Of a DNA stretch of 64,000 bases, positions 44,035-53,002 are shown piece after piece. The notes below the pieces were generated by a model, which was given only the letters and a program-made list of their open reading frames with translations, did no database searches and was not told the DNA's origin. The DNA lies in assembly GCF_015319355.1 (NCBI RefSeq), contig NZ_JADILU010000004.1, positions 186,001 through 250,000 of the forward strand, read 5' to 3'. Position 1 is the first letter of the stretch. Each line of letters starts with the position of its first letter. Origin of the DNA: Psychroserpens luteus. Lineage in GTDB: Bacteria; Bacteroidota; Bacteroidia; Flavobacteriales; Flavobacteriaceae. The position numbers were made by a program, and so were the translations under genes.

Positions 44035-45810
44035 ATGACAGAAATAACTAGACTTTTTGATTTTCCTTACTACCAATTGGAAAAATACAATTTAGATGCA
44101 GCTTTAGTTACCAAATATGATGGTAAATGGTTAAAAACCTCTACCAAAGAATATCTTGACAAAGCCAATGCTGTGAGTAGGGCATTATTAAAACTTGGGA
44201 TTCAAAAAAATGATAAGATTGCAGTAATTTCTACTACTAATAGAACCGAATGGAATATTATGGATATTGGTATCCTTCAATTAGGAGCCCAAAACATACC
44301 AATATATCCAACCATATGCGCAGAAGATTATGAATACATCTTAAACCATAGTGATTCTATTTATTGCTTTGTTTCTGATGCAGATGTTCTAGCAAAGGTT
44401 AGAAAAGTACAAGCTAATACAAATTTAAAAGAGGTCTATTCATTTAATCATATTGAAGGTTGCAAACATTACTCTGAACTATTTGAACTTGGAAAAGACG
44501 AAAGCACACAACCTGAAGTAGAAGCTAGAAAAGACGATGTAAAACCTCATGATTTAGCAACTATTATTTACACATCTGGTACCACAGGAAAACCAAAAGG
44601 CGTTATGTTGTCTCACAATAACATAACTAGTAATGCTCTAGATGCTTCTCATCGATTACCATTTATGAATGATGTAGAAAATAGAATTTTAAGTTTCCTA
44701 CCTATTTGTCACGTATTTGAACGTGTACTTATTTATCTATATCAATATGCAGGAGCTACTATTTATTTTGCTGAAGGCATAGATAAAATTGGTGATAATG
44801 CTAAAGAAATCAAACCAAATTTAATGAGCGTGGTACCACGATTATTAGAAAAGGTATTTGATAAAATTATCGCAAAAGGTGAAGATTTAACTGGTGTTAA
44901 AAAAGCACTCTTCTTTTGGGCTGTTCGTTTAGGTGAAGAATGGGAACCTTATGGAGCAAAAGGCGCTTGGTATGAATTCAAACTAAAAATAGCCAATAAG
45001 CTTATTTTTAATAAATGGCGTGATGCACTTGGTGGAGAATTACACACCATGGTATCTGGAAGTGCAGCTTTACAAACTAGACTAACAAGAGTATTCTCGG
45101 CAGCTGGTATGCAAGTTATGCAAGGTTATGGGCTCACAGAAACCTCTCCTGTTGTATCTGTAGAAATGTATGCTAACCATCATTTTAGAGTTGGCACTGT
45201 AGGTAAACCTATCAAAAATGTAGAAGTAAAAATTGCCGAAGATGGTGAAGTTCTTGTAAAAGGGCCAAACGTTATGTTAGGCTATTTTAAAGATCCAGAA
45301 AAAACAGCAAGTGTTATGACAGGGGATTATTTCCATACAGGAGATAAAGGAATGATTGATGAAGATGGCTTCTTAAGAATTACTGGTCGTAAAAAAGAAA
45401 TGTTTAAAACCTCTGGTGGAAAATATGTAATCCCACCACTTTTAGAAAACGAAATGAAACAATCACTTTTCATAGAACAAATTATGGTTGTTGGTGAGGG
45501 TGAAAAAATGCCAGCAGCTATCATTCAACCTAATTTTGATTATATACGTGATTGGATAAATTATAAAAAACTAGATATAGGCACCTCTGATTCTGAAATT
45601 GCAAATTCTCAAATAGTCATTGATCGCATTCAAAAAGATATTACTAAATACAATCAAAACTTCGGAAAATGGGAACAAATAAAACGTTTTGAACTCACTC
45701 CAGATATTTGGTCTATTGATGGCGGACATTTAACGCCAACTATGAAAATGAAACGTGATGTTATCAAAGGAATTTATCAAGATTTGTATGATAAAATTTA
45801 TCGCGCTTAA
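44035..45810 (+). CDS. Long-chain fatty-acid--CoA ligase
   Basis: I start it at the ATG at 44035, MTEITRLFDFPYYQLEKYN; the frame to 43969 adds 22 hydrophobic residues that lie over a promoter-like TTG / TACTTTG stretch. The enzyme is about 591 residues and activates fatty acids: fatty acid + ATP + CoA to acyl-CoA + AMP + PPi. The adenylate-forming signature is TIIYTSGTTGKPKGVMLSH, followed by GYGLTETSPVVS and YFHTGDKGMIDEDGFLRITGRKKEMFK. It lies upstream of the MarR-controlled beta-oxidation operon and probably feeds it. Confidence 0.93.
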   Translation: MTEITRLFDFPYYQLEKYNLDAALVTKYDGKWLKTSTKEYLDKANAVSRALLKLGIQKNDKIAVISTTNRTEWNIMDIGILQLGAQNIPIYPTICAEDYEYILNHSDSIYCFVSDADVLAKVRKVQANTNLKEVYSFNHIEGCKHYSELFELGKDESTQPEVEARKDDVKPHDLATIIYTSGTTGKPKGVMLSHNNITSNALDASHRLPFMNDVENRILSFLPICHVFERVLIYLYQYAGATIYFAEGIDKIGDNAKEIKPNLMSVVPRLLEKVFDKIIAKGEDLTGVKKALFFWAVRLGEEWEPYGAKGAWYEFKLKIANKLIFNKWRDALGGELHTMVSGSAALQTRLTRVFSAAGMQVMQGYGLTETSPVVSVEMYANHHFRVGTVGKPIKNVEVKIAEDGEVLVKGPNVMLGYFKDPEKTASVMTGDYFHTGDKGMIDEDGFLRITGRKKEMFKTSGGKYVIPPLLENEMKQSLFIEQIMVVGEGEKMPAAIIQPNFDYIRDWINYKKLDIGTSDSEIANSQIVIDRIQKDITKYNQNFGKWEQIKRFELTPDIWSIDGGHLTPTMKMKRDVIKGIYQDLYDKIYRA

Positions 45811-45871
45811 AAACGTTTTTCTTTTATCTTCGGAAACATCATAAACCACATTATATAGTATTCACTACAAA

Positions 45872-45893
45872 AATACTATGCATGCATAATTTT
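45872..45893. promoter_or_regulatory. Distal half-conserved operator
   Basis: It begins ACTATGCATGCATA and then departs from perfect symmetry. It is an imperfect copy of the palindrome 29 bases downstream. Confidence 0.6.
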
Positions 45894-45900
45894 TTCTTAA

Positions 45901-45922
45901 AATACTATGCATGCATAGTATT
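45901..45922. promoter_or_regulatory. Perfect palindromic operator, probable MarR site
   Basis: A 22-base perfect palindrome centred on ACTATGCATGCATAGT. It covers the expected -33 region of the promoter with its -7 box at 45929, so a bound regulator would block RNA polymerase. Confidence 0.75.
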
Positions 45923-45928
45923 TTTTAG

Positions 45929-45936
45929 TATATTTG
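45929..45936 (+). promoter_or_regulatory. -7 box of the MarR / beta-oxidation operon
   Basis: TATATTTG matches TAnnTTTG. It overlaps the first codons of the longer possible MarR frame (TTG at 45934), which makes the ATG at 45955 the real start. Confidence 0.75.
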
Positions 45937-45954
45937 GATATCAAAATTCAAAAT

Positions 45955-46410
45955 ATGAAGGATAAAACTATTGACTACCTACTAAGAACCACTTGGTTAG
46001 CAGTTAATAAAATGTATAATGAAGAGGCTTCTCAATTTGGAACAACCATGGCAACTGGTTTTGCATTGTTAAGTATTGACCCAGAAAACGGTACACCTTC
46101 AACATCATTAGGACCAAAAATGGGAATGGAAGCTACTAGCCTTTCAAGAACATTAAAAACCATGGAAGAAAAAGGTTTGATAGAAAGAAAACCTAACCCA
46201 GAAGATGGTCGAGGAGTTCTTATTTTTTTAACCGACTTCGGAAGAGAAAAAAGAGCCTATTCAAAAGAAAAAGTATTGACTTTCAATGAAACGATAAAAG
46301 CAAATGTGTCTTCAGAAGAATTACAACATTTCTATAAAGTTTCTGAAGTCATTAATAATATGATTTCCAACAAACAGATATACAATCAAAAAGAACACAT
46401 TTTAAAATAA
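45955..46410 (+). CDS. MarR family transcriptional regulator
   Basis: This protein of about 151 residues has the winged-helix core: LLSIDPENGTPSTSLGPKMGMEATSLSRTLKTMEEKGLIERKPNPEDGRGVLIFLTDFGRE, with the wing in the DGRGVLIFLT stretch. MarR proteins bind palindromes as dimers and let go on binding a ligand. It is the first gene of the beta-oxidation operon, one base before the fadB/N-like start codon, behind two palindromes, so it probably represses its own operon and is released by a fatty acid or acyl-CoA. That ligand is an inference. Confidence 0.9.
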   Translation: MKDKTIDYLLRTTWLAVNKMYNEEASQFGTTMATGFALLSIDPENGTPSTSLGPKMGMEATSLSRTLKTMEEKGLIERKPNPEDGRGVLIFLTDFGREKRAYSKEKVLTFNETIKANVSSEELQHFYKVSEVINNMISNKQIYNQKEHILK

Positions 46411-46411
46411 G

Positions 46412-48820
46412 ATGAATAAACGTAGAATAAAAAAGATAGCCATTATTGGTTCAGGAATTATGGGAAGCGGGATCGCTTGCCATTTCGCGAATATTGGTGT
46501 AGATGTTTTATTATTAGACATCGTACCTAGAGAACTAACCGACAAAGAAAAAGCTAAAGGACTCACTTTAGAAGACAAAGTCGTACGGAACAGATTAGTA
46601 AACGATGCATTAACAGCATCTTTAAAATCTAAACCCTCTCCTATTTACAGTCAATCTTTTGCAAGTCGAATTACTACAGGAAACTTAGAAGACGATATTG
46701 CTAAAGTTGCAGATGTAGATTGGATTATGGAAGTTGTAGTTGAAAGACTAGACATCAAAAAAATGGTGTTTGAAAACTTAGAAAAATACCGAAAACCAGG
46801 AACATTAATTACATCTAATACTTCTGGTATTCCTATTAAATTTATGAGTGAAGGACGAAGCGAAGATTTCCAGAAACATTTCTGCGGAACGCACTTCTTT
46901 AATCCTGCACGTTACTTAAAATTATTCGAAATCATTCCTGGTCCAAAAACAGATGCTTCTGTTTTAGAATTCTTAAATGGTTATGGAGAACAATTCTTAG
47001 GAAAAACCTCTGTAGTAGCAAAAGATACGCCTGCGTTTATTGGAAACCGTATTGGTATTTTCAGTATTCAAAGTTTGTTTCACGCTGTTAAAGAATTAGA
47101 TTTAACTGTTGAAGAAGTAGATAAATTATCAGGTCCTGTTATTGGTCGACCAAAATCTGCAACTTTTAGAACCGTAGATGTTGTTGGATTAGACACTTTA
47201 GTTCATGTTGCAAATGGTATTCATGAAAACTGTCCTAAAGATGAACGTTTAGAACTTTTTAAATTACCGGATTTCATCAAGACAATGATGGAAAATAAAT
47301 GGTTAGGAAGCAAAACAGGTCAAGGTTTCTATAAATTAGAAAGACATGTAGATGGTTCTAAAGATATTTTAACTTTAGATCTTAATACTTTAGAATATAG
47401 AGCTAATAAACGTGCGAAATTTGCAACGTTAGAACTCACAAAAACAATTGATAAAGTCGTTGATCGTTTTAAAGTATTAGTAAAAGGAAAAGATAAAGCA
47501 GGTGAATTTTACCGCAAGAGTTTTTCAGCATTATTTGCTTATGTTTCAAATCGTATTCCAGAAATCACAGACGATTTATATAAAATTGACGACGCAATGA
47601 AAGCTGGATTTGGTTGGGAACATGGTCCTTTCCAAATTTGGGATGCTATTGGAGTTGAAAAAGGAATAGCAATGATGAAAGCAGAAGGTTTAGAACCTAA
47701 TGCTTGGGTAAATGAAATGTTAGCTTCAGGATGCGATAGTTTCTATTCTGTTAAAAATGGAGCTACATATGCGTATGATATTCCGAAGAAAAAACAAGAA
47801 AAAGTTCCTGGACAAGACAGTTTTATCATATTAGATAACATTAGAAAAACATCTGAAGTATTTAAAAATTCAGGAGTTGTTGTTGAAGATTTAGGAGATG
47901 GAATCCTTAACGTAGAATTCCAATCTAAAATGAACACGATTGGTGGAGACGTTCTCGCAGGATTAAATAAAGCTATTGATTTAGCCGAAAAAGATTTTGC
48001 TGGTTTAGTCGTTGGTAATCAAGCTGCAAACTTTTCTGTTGGTGCAAACATAGGCATGATTTTTATGATGGCTGCAGAGCAAGAGTATGACGAGCTTAAC
48101 ATGGCTATTAAATACTTCCAAGATACAATGATGCGTATGCGTTATTCTTCAATCCCAACTATTTCTGCTCCTCACGGAATGGCTTTAGGTGGTGGTTGCG
48201 AATTATCATTACACGCAGATAAAGTAGTTGCTGCAGCAGAAACTTACATGGGACTTGTAGAGTTTGGTGTTGGTGTGATTCCTGGTGGTGGTGGTTCTAA
48301 AGAAATGGCCTTAAGAGCACAAGATCTTTTCCATAAAGGAGATGTACAATTAAACGTACTACAAGAACATTTCTTAACAATTGCTATGGCAAAAGTATCA
48401 ACTTCTGCTTATGAAGCTTTCGACTTAAACTTGCTACAAAAAGGAAAAGATGTTGTTGTAGTTAACAAAGACCGTCAAATAGCAGTTGCAAAACAACATG
48501 CTATAATAATGGCTGACGCTGGTTACACGCAACCTGTAAAAAGAGATGATATTTTAGTTCTTGGTAAACAAGCGCTAGGTATGTTCTTAGTTGGAACAGA
48601 TGCTATGGAAGATAGCCATTACATATCTGAACATGATATGAAAATCGCTAATAAGTTAGCTTATGTTATGGCTGGTGGAGATTTATCTGAGCCAACACGA
48701 GTAACAGAACAATATTTATTGGATTTAGAGCGTGAAGCTTTCTTAAGTTTATGTACAGAACGTAAAACTTTAGAACGTATCCAACACATGTTAACCAAAG
48801 GTAAACCTTTAAGAAACTAA
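46412..48820 (+). CDS. 3-hydroxyacyl-CoA dehydrogenase / enoyl-CoA hydratase (FadN-like)
   Basis: This 802-residue bifunctional enzyme carries out steps two and three of beta-oxidation. The N-terminal half is the NAD-binding dehydrogenase (IIGSGIMGSGIACHFANIGVDV) with its C-terminal domains. The C-terminal third is a crotonase fold (NFSVGANIGMIF, ISAPHGMALGGGCELSLHADKV, FGVGVIPGGGGSKEM). The order dehydrogenase then hydratase is that of FadN of bacilli, the reverse of E. coli FadB. It lies between the MarR gene and the thiolase gene with gaps of 1 and 4 bases. Confidence 0.93.
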   Translation: MNKRRIKKIAIIGSGIMGSGIACHFANIGVDVLLLDIVPRELTDKEKAKGLTLEDKVVRNRLVNDALTASLKSKPSPIYSQSFASRITTGNLEDDIAKVADVDWIMEVVVERLDIKKMVFENLEKYRKPGTLITSNTSGIPIKFMSEGRSEDFQKHFCGTHFFNPARYLKLFEIIPGPKTDASVLEFLNGYGEQFLGKTSVVAKDTPAFIGNRIGIFSIQSLFHAVKELDLTVEEVDKLSGPVIGRPKSATFRTVDVVGLDTLVHVANGIHENCPKDERLELFKLPDFIKTMMENKWLGSKTGQGFYKLERHVDGSKDILTLDLNTLEYRANKRAKFATLELTKTIDKVVDRFKVLVKGKDKAGEFYRKSFSALFAYVSNRIPEITDDLYKIDDAMKAGFGWEHGPFQIWDAIGVEKGIAMMKAEGLEPNAWVNEMLASGCDSFYSVKNGATYAYDIPKKKQEKVPGQDSFIILDNIRKTSEVFKNSGVVVEDLGDGILNVEFQSKMNTIGGDVLAGLNKAIDLAEKDFAGLVVGNQAANFSVGANIGMIFMMAAEQEYDELNMAIKYFQDTMMRMRYSSIPTISAPHGMALGGGCELSLHADKVVAAAETYMGLVEFGVGVIPGGGGSKEMALRAQDLFHKGDVQLNVLQEHFLTIAMAKVSTSAYEAFDLNLLQKGKDVVVVNKDRQIAVAKQHAIIMADAGYTQPVKRDDILVLGKQALGMFLVGTDAMEDSHYISEHDMKIANKLAYVMAGGDLSEPTRVTEQYLLDLEREAFLSLCTERKTLERIQHMLTKGKPLRN

Positions 48821-48824
48821 GAAA

Positions 48825-50015
48825 ATGAAACAAGCATATATAGTAAAAGCATATAGAACCGCAGTTGGTAAAGCACCAAAAGGCGTGTTCCGTTTTAAAA
48901 GAACTGATGAATTAGCTGCTGAAACCATTCAGCATATGATGAAAGAACTTCCAAATTTAGACAAAAAACGTATTGACGATGTTATTGTTGGTAACGCAAT
49001 GCCTGAAGGTTCACAAGGGTTAAATATGGCTCGATTTATTTCATTAATTGGATTAGATAGTGTTGATGTTCCTGGTGTAACGGTTAATCGTTTTTGTGCT
49101 TCTGGAATTGAAACCATCGGAATTGCAACTGCAAAAATCCAAGCTGGAATGGCAGATTGTATTATTGCAGGTGGTGCAGAAAGCATGAGTAGCGTACCAA
49201 TGACAGGTTTTAAACCAGAATTAAATTACGATACCGTAAAAGCTGGACACGAAGATTATTATTGGGGGATGGGAAATACTGCGGAAGCGGTTGCCAACCA
49301 ATTTAAAGTCTCTCGTGAAGACCAAGATGAGTTTGCATTTAACTCACATATGAAAGCATTAAGAGCGCAAGCTGAAAATCGTTTTCAAGATCAAATTGTA
49401 CCAATAGAAGTTGAACAAACATATATTGATGCCAACGGAAAAAAAGCAACAAAATCTTATACAGTAACTAAAGATGAAGGTCCTCGCGCAGGTACTAGCA
49501 AAGAGGCTTTAGCAAAACTAAGAGCAGTATTTGCTGCTGGAGGAAGTGTAACAGCTGGTAACTCATCACAAATGAGTGATGGTGCTGCTTTTGTTATGAT
49601 CATGAGCGAAGACATGGTTAAAGAGTTAAATCTAGAACCTATTGCACGATTAGTTAACTATGCAGCTGCAGGTGTTGAACCTCGTATCATGGGAATTGGA
49701 CCAGTAAAGGCTATTCCAAAAGCATTAAAACAAGCAGGTTTAAAACAGTCAGATTTATCACTTATTGAATTGAATGAAGCATTTGCTTCTCAATCAATAG
49801 CTGTAATTAGAGAATTAGACTTAAATCCAGATATCATTAATGTTAATGGTGGAGCTATTGCACTTGGTCATCCATTAGGATGTACTGGTTCAAAACTATC
49901 TGTACAATTATTTGATGAAATGCGTAAGCAAAATATGCAAGGTAAATATGGTGCAGTAACTATGTGTGTAGGTACTGGTCAAGGAGCTTGTGGGATATTT
50001 GAATTTTTAAATTAA
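48825..50015 (+). CDS. Acetyl-CoA acyltransferase (3-ketoacyl-CoA thiolase, FadA-like)
   Basis: This 396-residue thiolase cleaves 3-ketoacyl-CoA to acetyl-CoA and a shortened acyl-CoA. The nucleophile Cys is in VNRFCASGIETI, the catalytic His in NGGAIALGHPLGCTGS, and the second Cys in CVGTGQGACGIF near the C-terminus. The early YRTAVGKAPKG and mid EALAKLRAVFAAGGSVTAGNSSQ are thiolase hallmarks. It is the middle of the beta-oxidation operon and probably partners the FadN-like protein. Confidence 0.94.
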   Translation: MKQAYIVKAYRTAVGKAPKGVFRFKRTDELAAETIQHMMKELPNLDKKRIDDVIVGNAMPEGSQGLNMARFISLIGLDSVDVPGVTVNRFCASGIETIGIATAKIQAGMADCIIAGGAESMSSVPMTGFKPELNYDTVKAGHEDYYWGMGNTAEAVANQFKVSREDQDEFAFNSHMKALRAQAENRFQDQIVPIEVEQTYIDANGKKATKSYTVTKDEGPRAGTSKEALAKLRAVFAAGGSVTAGNSSQMSDGAAFVMIMSEDMVKELNLEPIARLVNYAAAGVEPRIMGIGPVKAIPKALKQAGLKQSDLSLIELNEAFASQSIAVIRELDLNPDIINVNGGAIALGHPLGCTGSKLSVQLFDEMRKQNMQGKYGAVTMCVGTGQGACGIFEFLN

Positions 50016-50036
50016 AAAACTTAATACAATTACATA

Positions 50037-51845
50037 ATGGAAACAACTGAAAAAGATATCCTACGTGGAGGTCAATTCTTAGTTAAAGAAACAAAATGCG
50101 AAGACGTATTTACTCCTGAAGATTTTTCAGAAGAACAAACGATGATGAAAGAATCCGTAATGGAGTTTAATGATCGTGAAATCATTCCTCATAAAGCTCG
50201 TTTTGAAGCTAAAGATTATGCATTAACAGAAGATGTTATGCGTAAAGCTGGTGATATGGGCTTTTTAAGTGTTGCAGTCCCTGAAGCTTATGGCGGAATG
50301 GGAATGGGATTTGTATCTACTGTTTTAACATGTGATTACATTTCTTCTGGAACCGGATCATTTAGTACTGCTTTTGGTGCTCATACAGGAATTGGTACAA
50401 TGCCAATTACACTTTATGGTACAGAGGAGCAAAAACAAAAATATGTACCTAAATTAGCGTCTGGTGAATGGTTTGGAGCTTATTGCTTAACAGAACCTGG
50501 AGCTGGATCTGATGCTAATTCTGGAAAAACTACTGCAACACTTTCTGCAGATGGTAAATCGTATAAAATTAACGGACAAAAGATGTGGATCTCAAATGCA
50601 GGTTTCTGTAGTTTGATGATTGTTTTTGCTCGTATTGAAGACGATAAAAATATTACAGGTTTCATCGTAGAATATGATGGAGATAAGCCTAACGGAATTA
50701 CTTTAGGTGAAGAAGAACACAAATTAGGAATTCGTGCGAGTTCAACTCGTCAAGTATTCTTTAGTGATTGTGTTGTTCCTGCTGAAAATATGTTAGCTGG
50801 TCGTGGTGAAGGTTTCAAAATCGCTATGAATGCACTTAACGTAGGTCGTATTAAATTAGCTGCAGCTTGTTTAGATTCTCAGCGTAGAATTTTATCTACC
50901 GCTGTAAATTATGCAAATGAGCGTAAACAATTTAATACTCCTATTGCAGATTTTGGTGCTATTAAAACCAAATTAGCTGAAATGGCTGCCAGTGCTTATG
51001 CAGGTGAATCTGCAACGTACAGAGCTGCTAAAAATATTGAAGACAGAATTTCAATGCGTGAAGCTGCTGGTAATACACATCAAGAAGCAGAACTTAAAGG
51101 TGTTGAAGAATATGCAATTGAGTGCTCTATCTTAAAAGTTGCTGTATCTGAAGATGTACAGAACGCTGCAGATGAAGGTATCCAGATTTTTGGTGGTATG
51201 GGATTCTCTGAAGAAACGCCTATGGAGTCTGCTTGGAGAGATGCTCGTATTGCTCGTATCTACGAAGGTACTAACGAGATTAATAGAATGTTATCTGTTG
51301 GTATGTTAGTTAAAAAAGCAATGAAAGGTCATGTTGATTTATTAGGCCCTGCACAAAAAGTTCAAGAAGAATTGATGGGTATTCCTTCATTTGACACACC
51401 AGATTATTCTGTTTTATTTTCCGAAGAAAAAGAAATGATTAAGAAGTTGAAGAAGACATTCTTAATGGTTGCTGGTGGAGCAGTTCAAAAATATGGTCCT
51501 CAATTAGAAGACCATCAACAATTATTAATTGCTGCTGCAGATATCTTAATTGAAATCTACATGGCAGAATCTGCAATTTTAAGAACTGAGAAAAACGTCA
51601 AGCGTACTAGCGAAAAAGAGCAATCTGCTCAAATCGCAATGGCTAAATTATATTTATATCATGCTGTAGATATCGTTGAAGAAAAAGGAAAAGAAAGTAT
51701 TATTTCTTTTGCTGAAGGAGACGAACAACGTATGATGTTAATGGGATTAAAGCGTTTTACAAAATATGCAAACTATCCAGATATCGTAGATTTACGTATT
51801 GAGATTGCAGAAAAAGTAAAAGCAGAGAATAAATACTGTTTTTAA
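50037..51845 (+). CDS. Acyl-CoA dehydrogenase with C-terminal extension
   Basis: This 602-residue flavoenzyme oxidises acyl-CoA to trans-2-enoyl-CoA. The core has YCLTEPGAGSDANSG, the FAD-binding GGMGFSEETPMESAWRDARIARIYEGTNEINRM, and the catalytic Glu in YEGTNEI. After about residue 420 comes a helical extension of about 180 residues, as in the very-long-chain (VLCAD-like) group, so a long-chain substrate is likely. It is the last gene of the operon, with a terminator. Its 3' end is duplicated, in decayed form, at 52605-52939. Confidence 0.94.
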   Translation: METTEKDILRGGQFLVKETKCEDVFTPEDFSEEQTMMKESVMEFNDREIIPHKARFEAKDYALTEDVMRKAGDMGFLSVAVPEAYGGMGMGFVSTVLTCDYISSGTGSFSTAFGAHTGIGTMPITLYGTEEQKQKYVPKLASGEWFGAYCLTEPGAGSDANSGKTTATLSADGKSYKINGQKMWISNAGFCSLMIVFARIEDDKNITGFIVEYDGDKPNGITLGEEEHKLGIRASSTRQVFFSDCVVPAENMLAGRGEGFKIAMNALNVGRIKLAAACLDSQRRILSTAVNYANERKQFNTPIADFGAIKTKLAEMAASAYAGESATYRAAKNIEDRISMREAAGNTHQEAELKGVEEYAIECSILKVAVSEDVQNAADEGIQIFGGMGFSEETPMESAWRDARIARIYEGTNEINRMLSVGMLVKKAMKGHVDLLGPAQKVQEELMGIPSFDTPDYSVLFSEEKEMIKKLKKTFLMVAGGAVQKYGPQLEDHQQLLIAAADILIEIYMAESAILRTEKNVKRTSEKEQSAQIAMAKLYLYHAVDIVEEKGKESIISFAEGDEQRMMLMGLKRFTKYANYPDIVDLRIEIAEKVKAENKYCF

Positions 51846-51879
51846 AATATTTAAGTTAATTCAAATATCTTTAATAACT

Positions 51880-51912
51880 AAAGCCAATTCTTTAATTAGA
51901 ATTGGCTTTTTT
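51880..51912 (+). terminator. Terminator of the beta-oxidation operon
   Basis: AAAGCCAATTCT / AGAATTGGCTTT stem with a short loop and T-run on +. A related copy lies at 52955-52991. Confidence 0.85.
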
Positions 51913-51936
51913 ATTCGTTATAAAATCGAAAACTAT

Positions 51937-52422
51937 TTATTCCTTTATAAATACCATCTCACCATCATGAAGTCCATCACAATCTGTACCCATAAAATCT
52001 ATAACAAGCGCATTATCACTTTCTCTAATCACTCCTGTTCCTGTAAAAACACCTGAGCAATCAGGTATTACATCATCTAATAGAAAAGAAGTTATTTCAT
52101 TACCACTTATTTCCATAGTAATCGTACCATCATTATCTCCATTACTACAACAAACTTCAAAATTAGAAGTTCCAAACCAGCTTCCAGACAAAGTATTTGT
52201 ACCAGAAATTTGAAGATTAGCTGAAATTCCATAATCTATAAAGGTTGCTGATGGTGTTTCAGAATTCCAAGTCCCAACGTAATTGCCTTCTAAAAATAAT
52301 GGAATTGTCTCAACTTGATTATCATCATCTCCATCACACCCTATCATACAGAACATTAAAATTGGAATAATAAAAAAGAATACGCTTTTTGGTTGTTTAC
52401 GAAATTTCATTTTTTTAAACAT
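51937..52422 (-). CDS. Lipoprotein of unknown function
   Basis: This 161-residue lipoprotein has a basic N-terminus, a signal ending MFCMIGC and an Asp-rich linker (DGDDDNQ). The mature part is a beta-rich domain with VGTWNSETP, a double Cys (EVCCSNGDNDG) and GMGTDCDG-like stretches. It resembles the small lipocalin-like or META-type lipoproteins of flavobacteria, but I cannot name the family. It is encoded between an operon terminator and its own decayed-duplicate neighbour, so it may have come with the rearrangement. Confidence 0.65.
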   Translation of the reverse strand: MFKKMKFRKQPKSVFFFIIPILMFCMIGCDGDDDNQVETIPLFLEGNYVGTWNSETPSATFIDYGISANLQISGTNTLSGSWFGTSNFEVCCSNGDNDGTITMEISGNEITSFLLDDVIPDCSGVFTGTGVIRESDNALVIDFMGTDCDGLHDGEMVFIKE

Positions 52423-52604
52423 TGTAAATAAATTTTTAGTTTAATTTAATAATAATATTTATAATATTCAAACATCTCATAACCAAATACATAGTAAGTA
52501 TTGGTTTTTTAAAAAATTAACTAACATAACAACCGCATCATTATTAATTAATACTCCCATACATGTTTTTTTAACTCCATTAAAAACTCAGCGTTACTTC
52601 TTTG

Positions 52605-52939
52605 GCCCAAAAACAATAATTAATGTATTTGAATTTCAAAATATGAAATATTTAATGGTACAATCTATAATTTTACTAACTGATAAAAACATGAAGTACA
52701 CTAGCGAAAAAGAGCAATCTGTTCAAATCGCAATGGCTAAATTATAATTACATCATGCAGTACATATCGTTGAAGAAAAAAGAAAAATAAAGTATTATTT
52801 TTTCACTGAAAGAGATGAACAACTTATGATATTAATTGACTTTAAACGTTGTACAAAATACGCTAACTATTAAGACATCATAGATTTGCGTATTGAGATT
52901 GCAGAAAAAATGAAGGTAGAAAATAAGTACTGTTTTTAG
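52605..52939 (+). pseudogene. Decayed duplicate of the acyl-CoA dehydrogenase 3' end
   Basis: From about 52655 to the TAG at 52937-52939 the DNA aligns with the last ~255 bases of the acyl-CoA dehydrogenase gene (51591-51845). Landmarks include ACTAGCGAAAAAGAGCAATC, TTGAGATTGCAGAAAAA and TACTGTTTTTA. Weaker similarity goes back to about 52605. It has lost its reading frame through point changes and in-frame stops (for example TAA at 52745-52747) and has no start. No other gene lies in 52423-53002. Confidence 0.85.
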
Positions 52940-52954
52940 TTAAGTTTAAGTGAT

Positions 52955-52991
52955 AAAAAGCCAATTCAAATTAATGAATTGGCTTTTTTTT
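52955..52991. terminator. Terminator, duplicated copy
   Basis: AAAAAGCCAATTC / GAATTGGCTTTTT stem with a loop AAATTAAT. It resembles the terminator of the beta-oxidation operon, consistent with the duplication including it, and it now serves the convergent amidase gene at its end. Confidence 0.8.
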
Positions 52992-53002
52992 AACTTAAAC
53001 TA

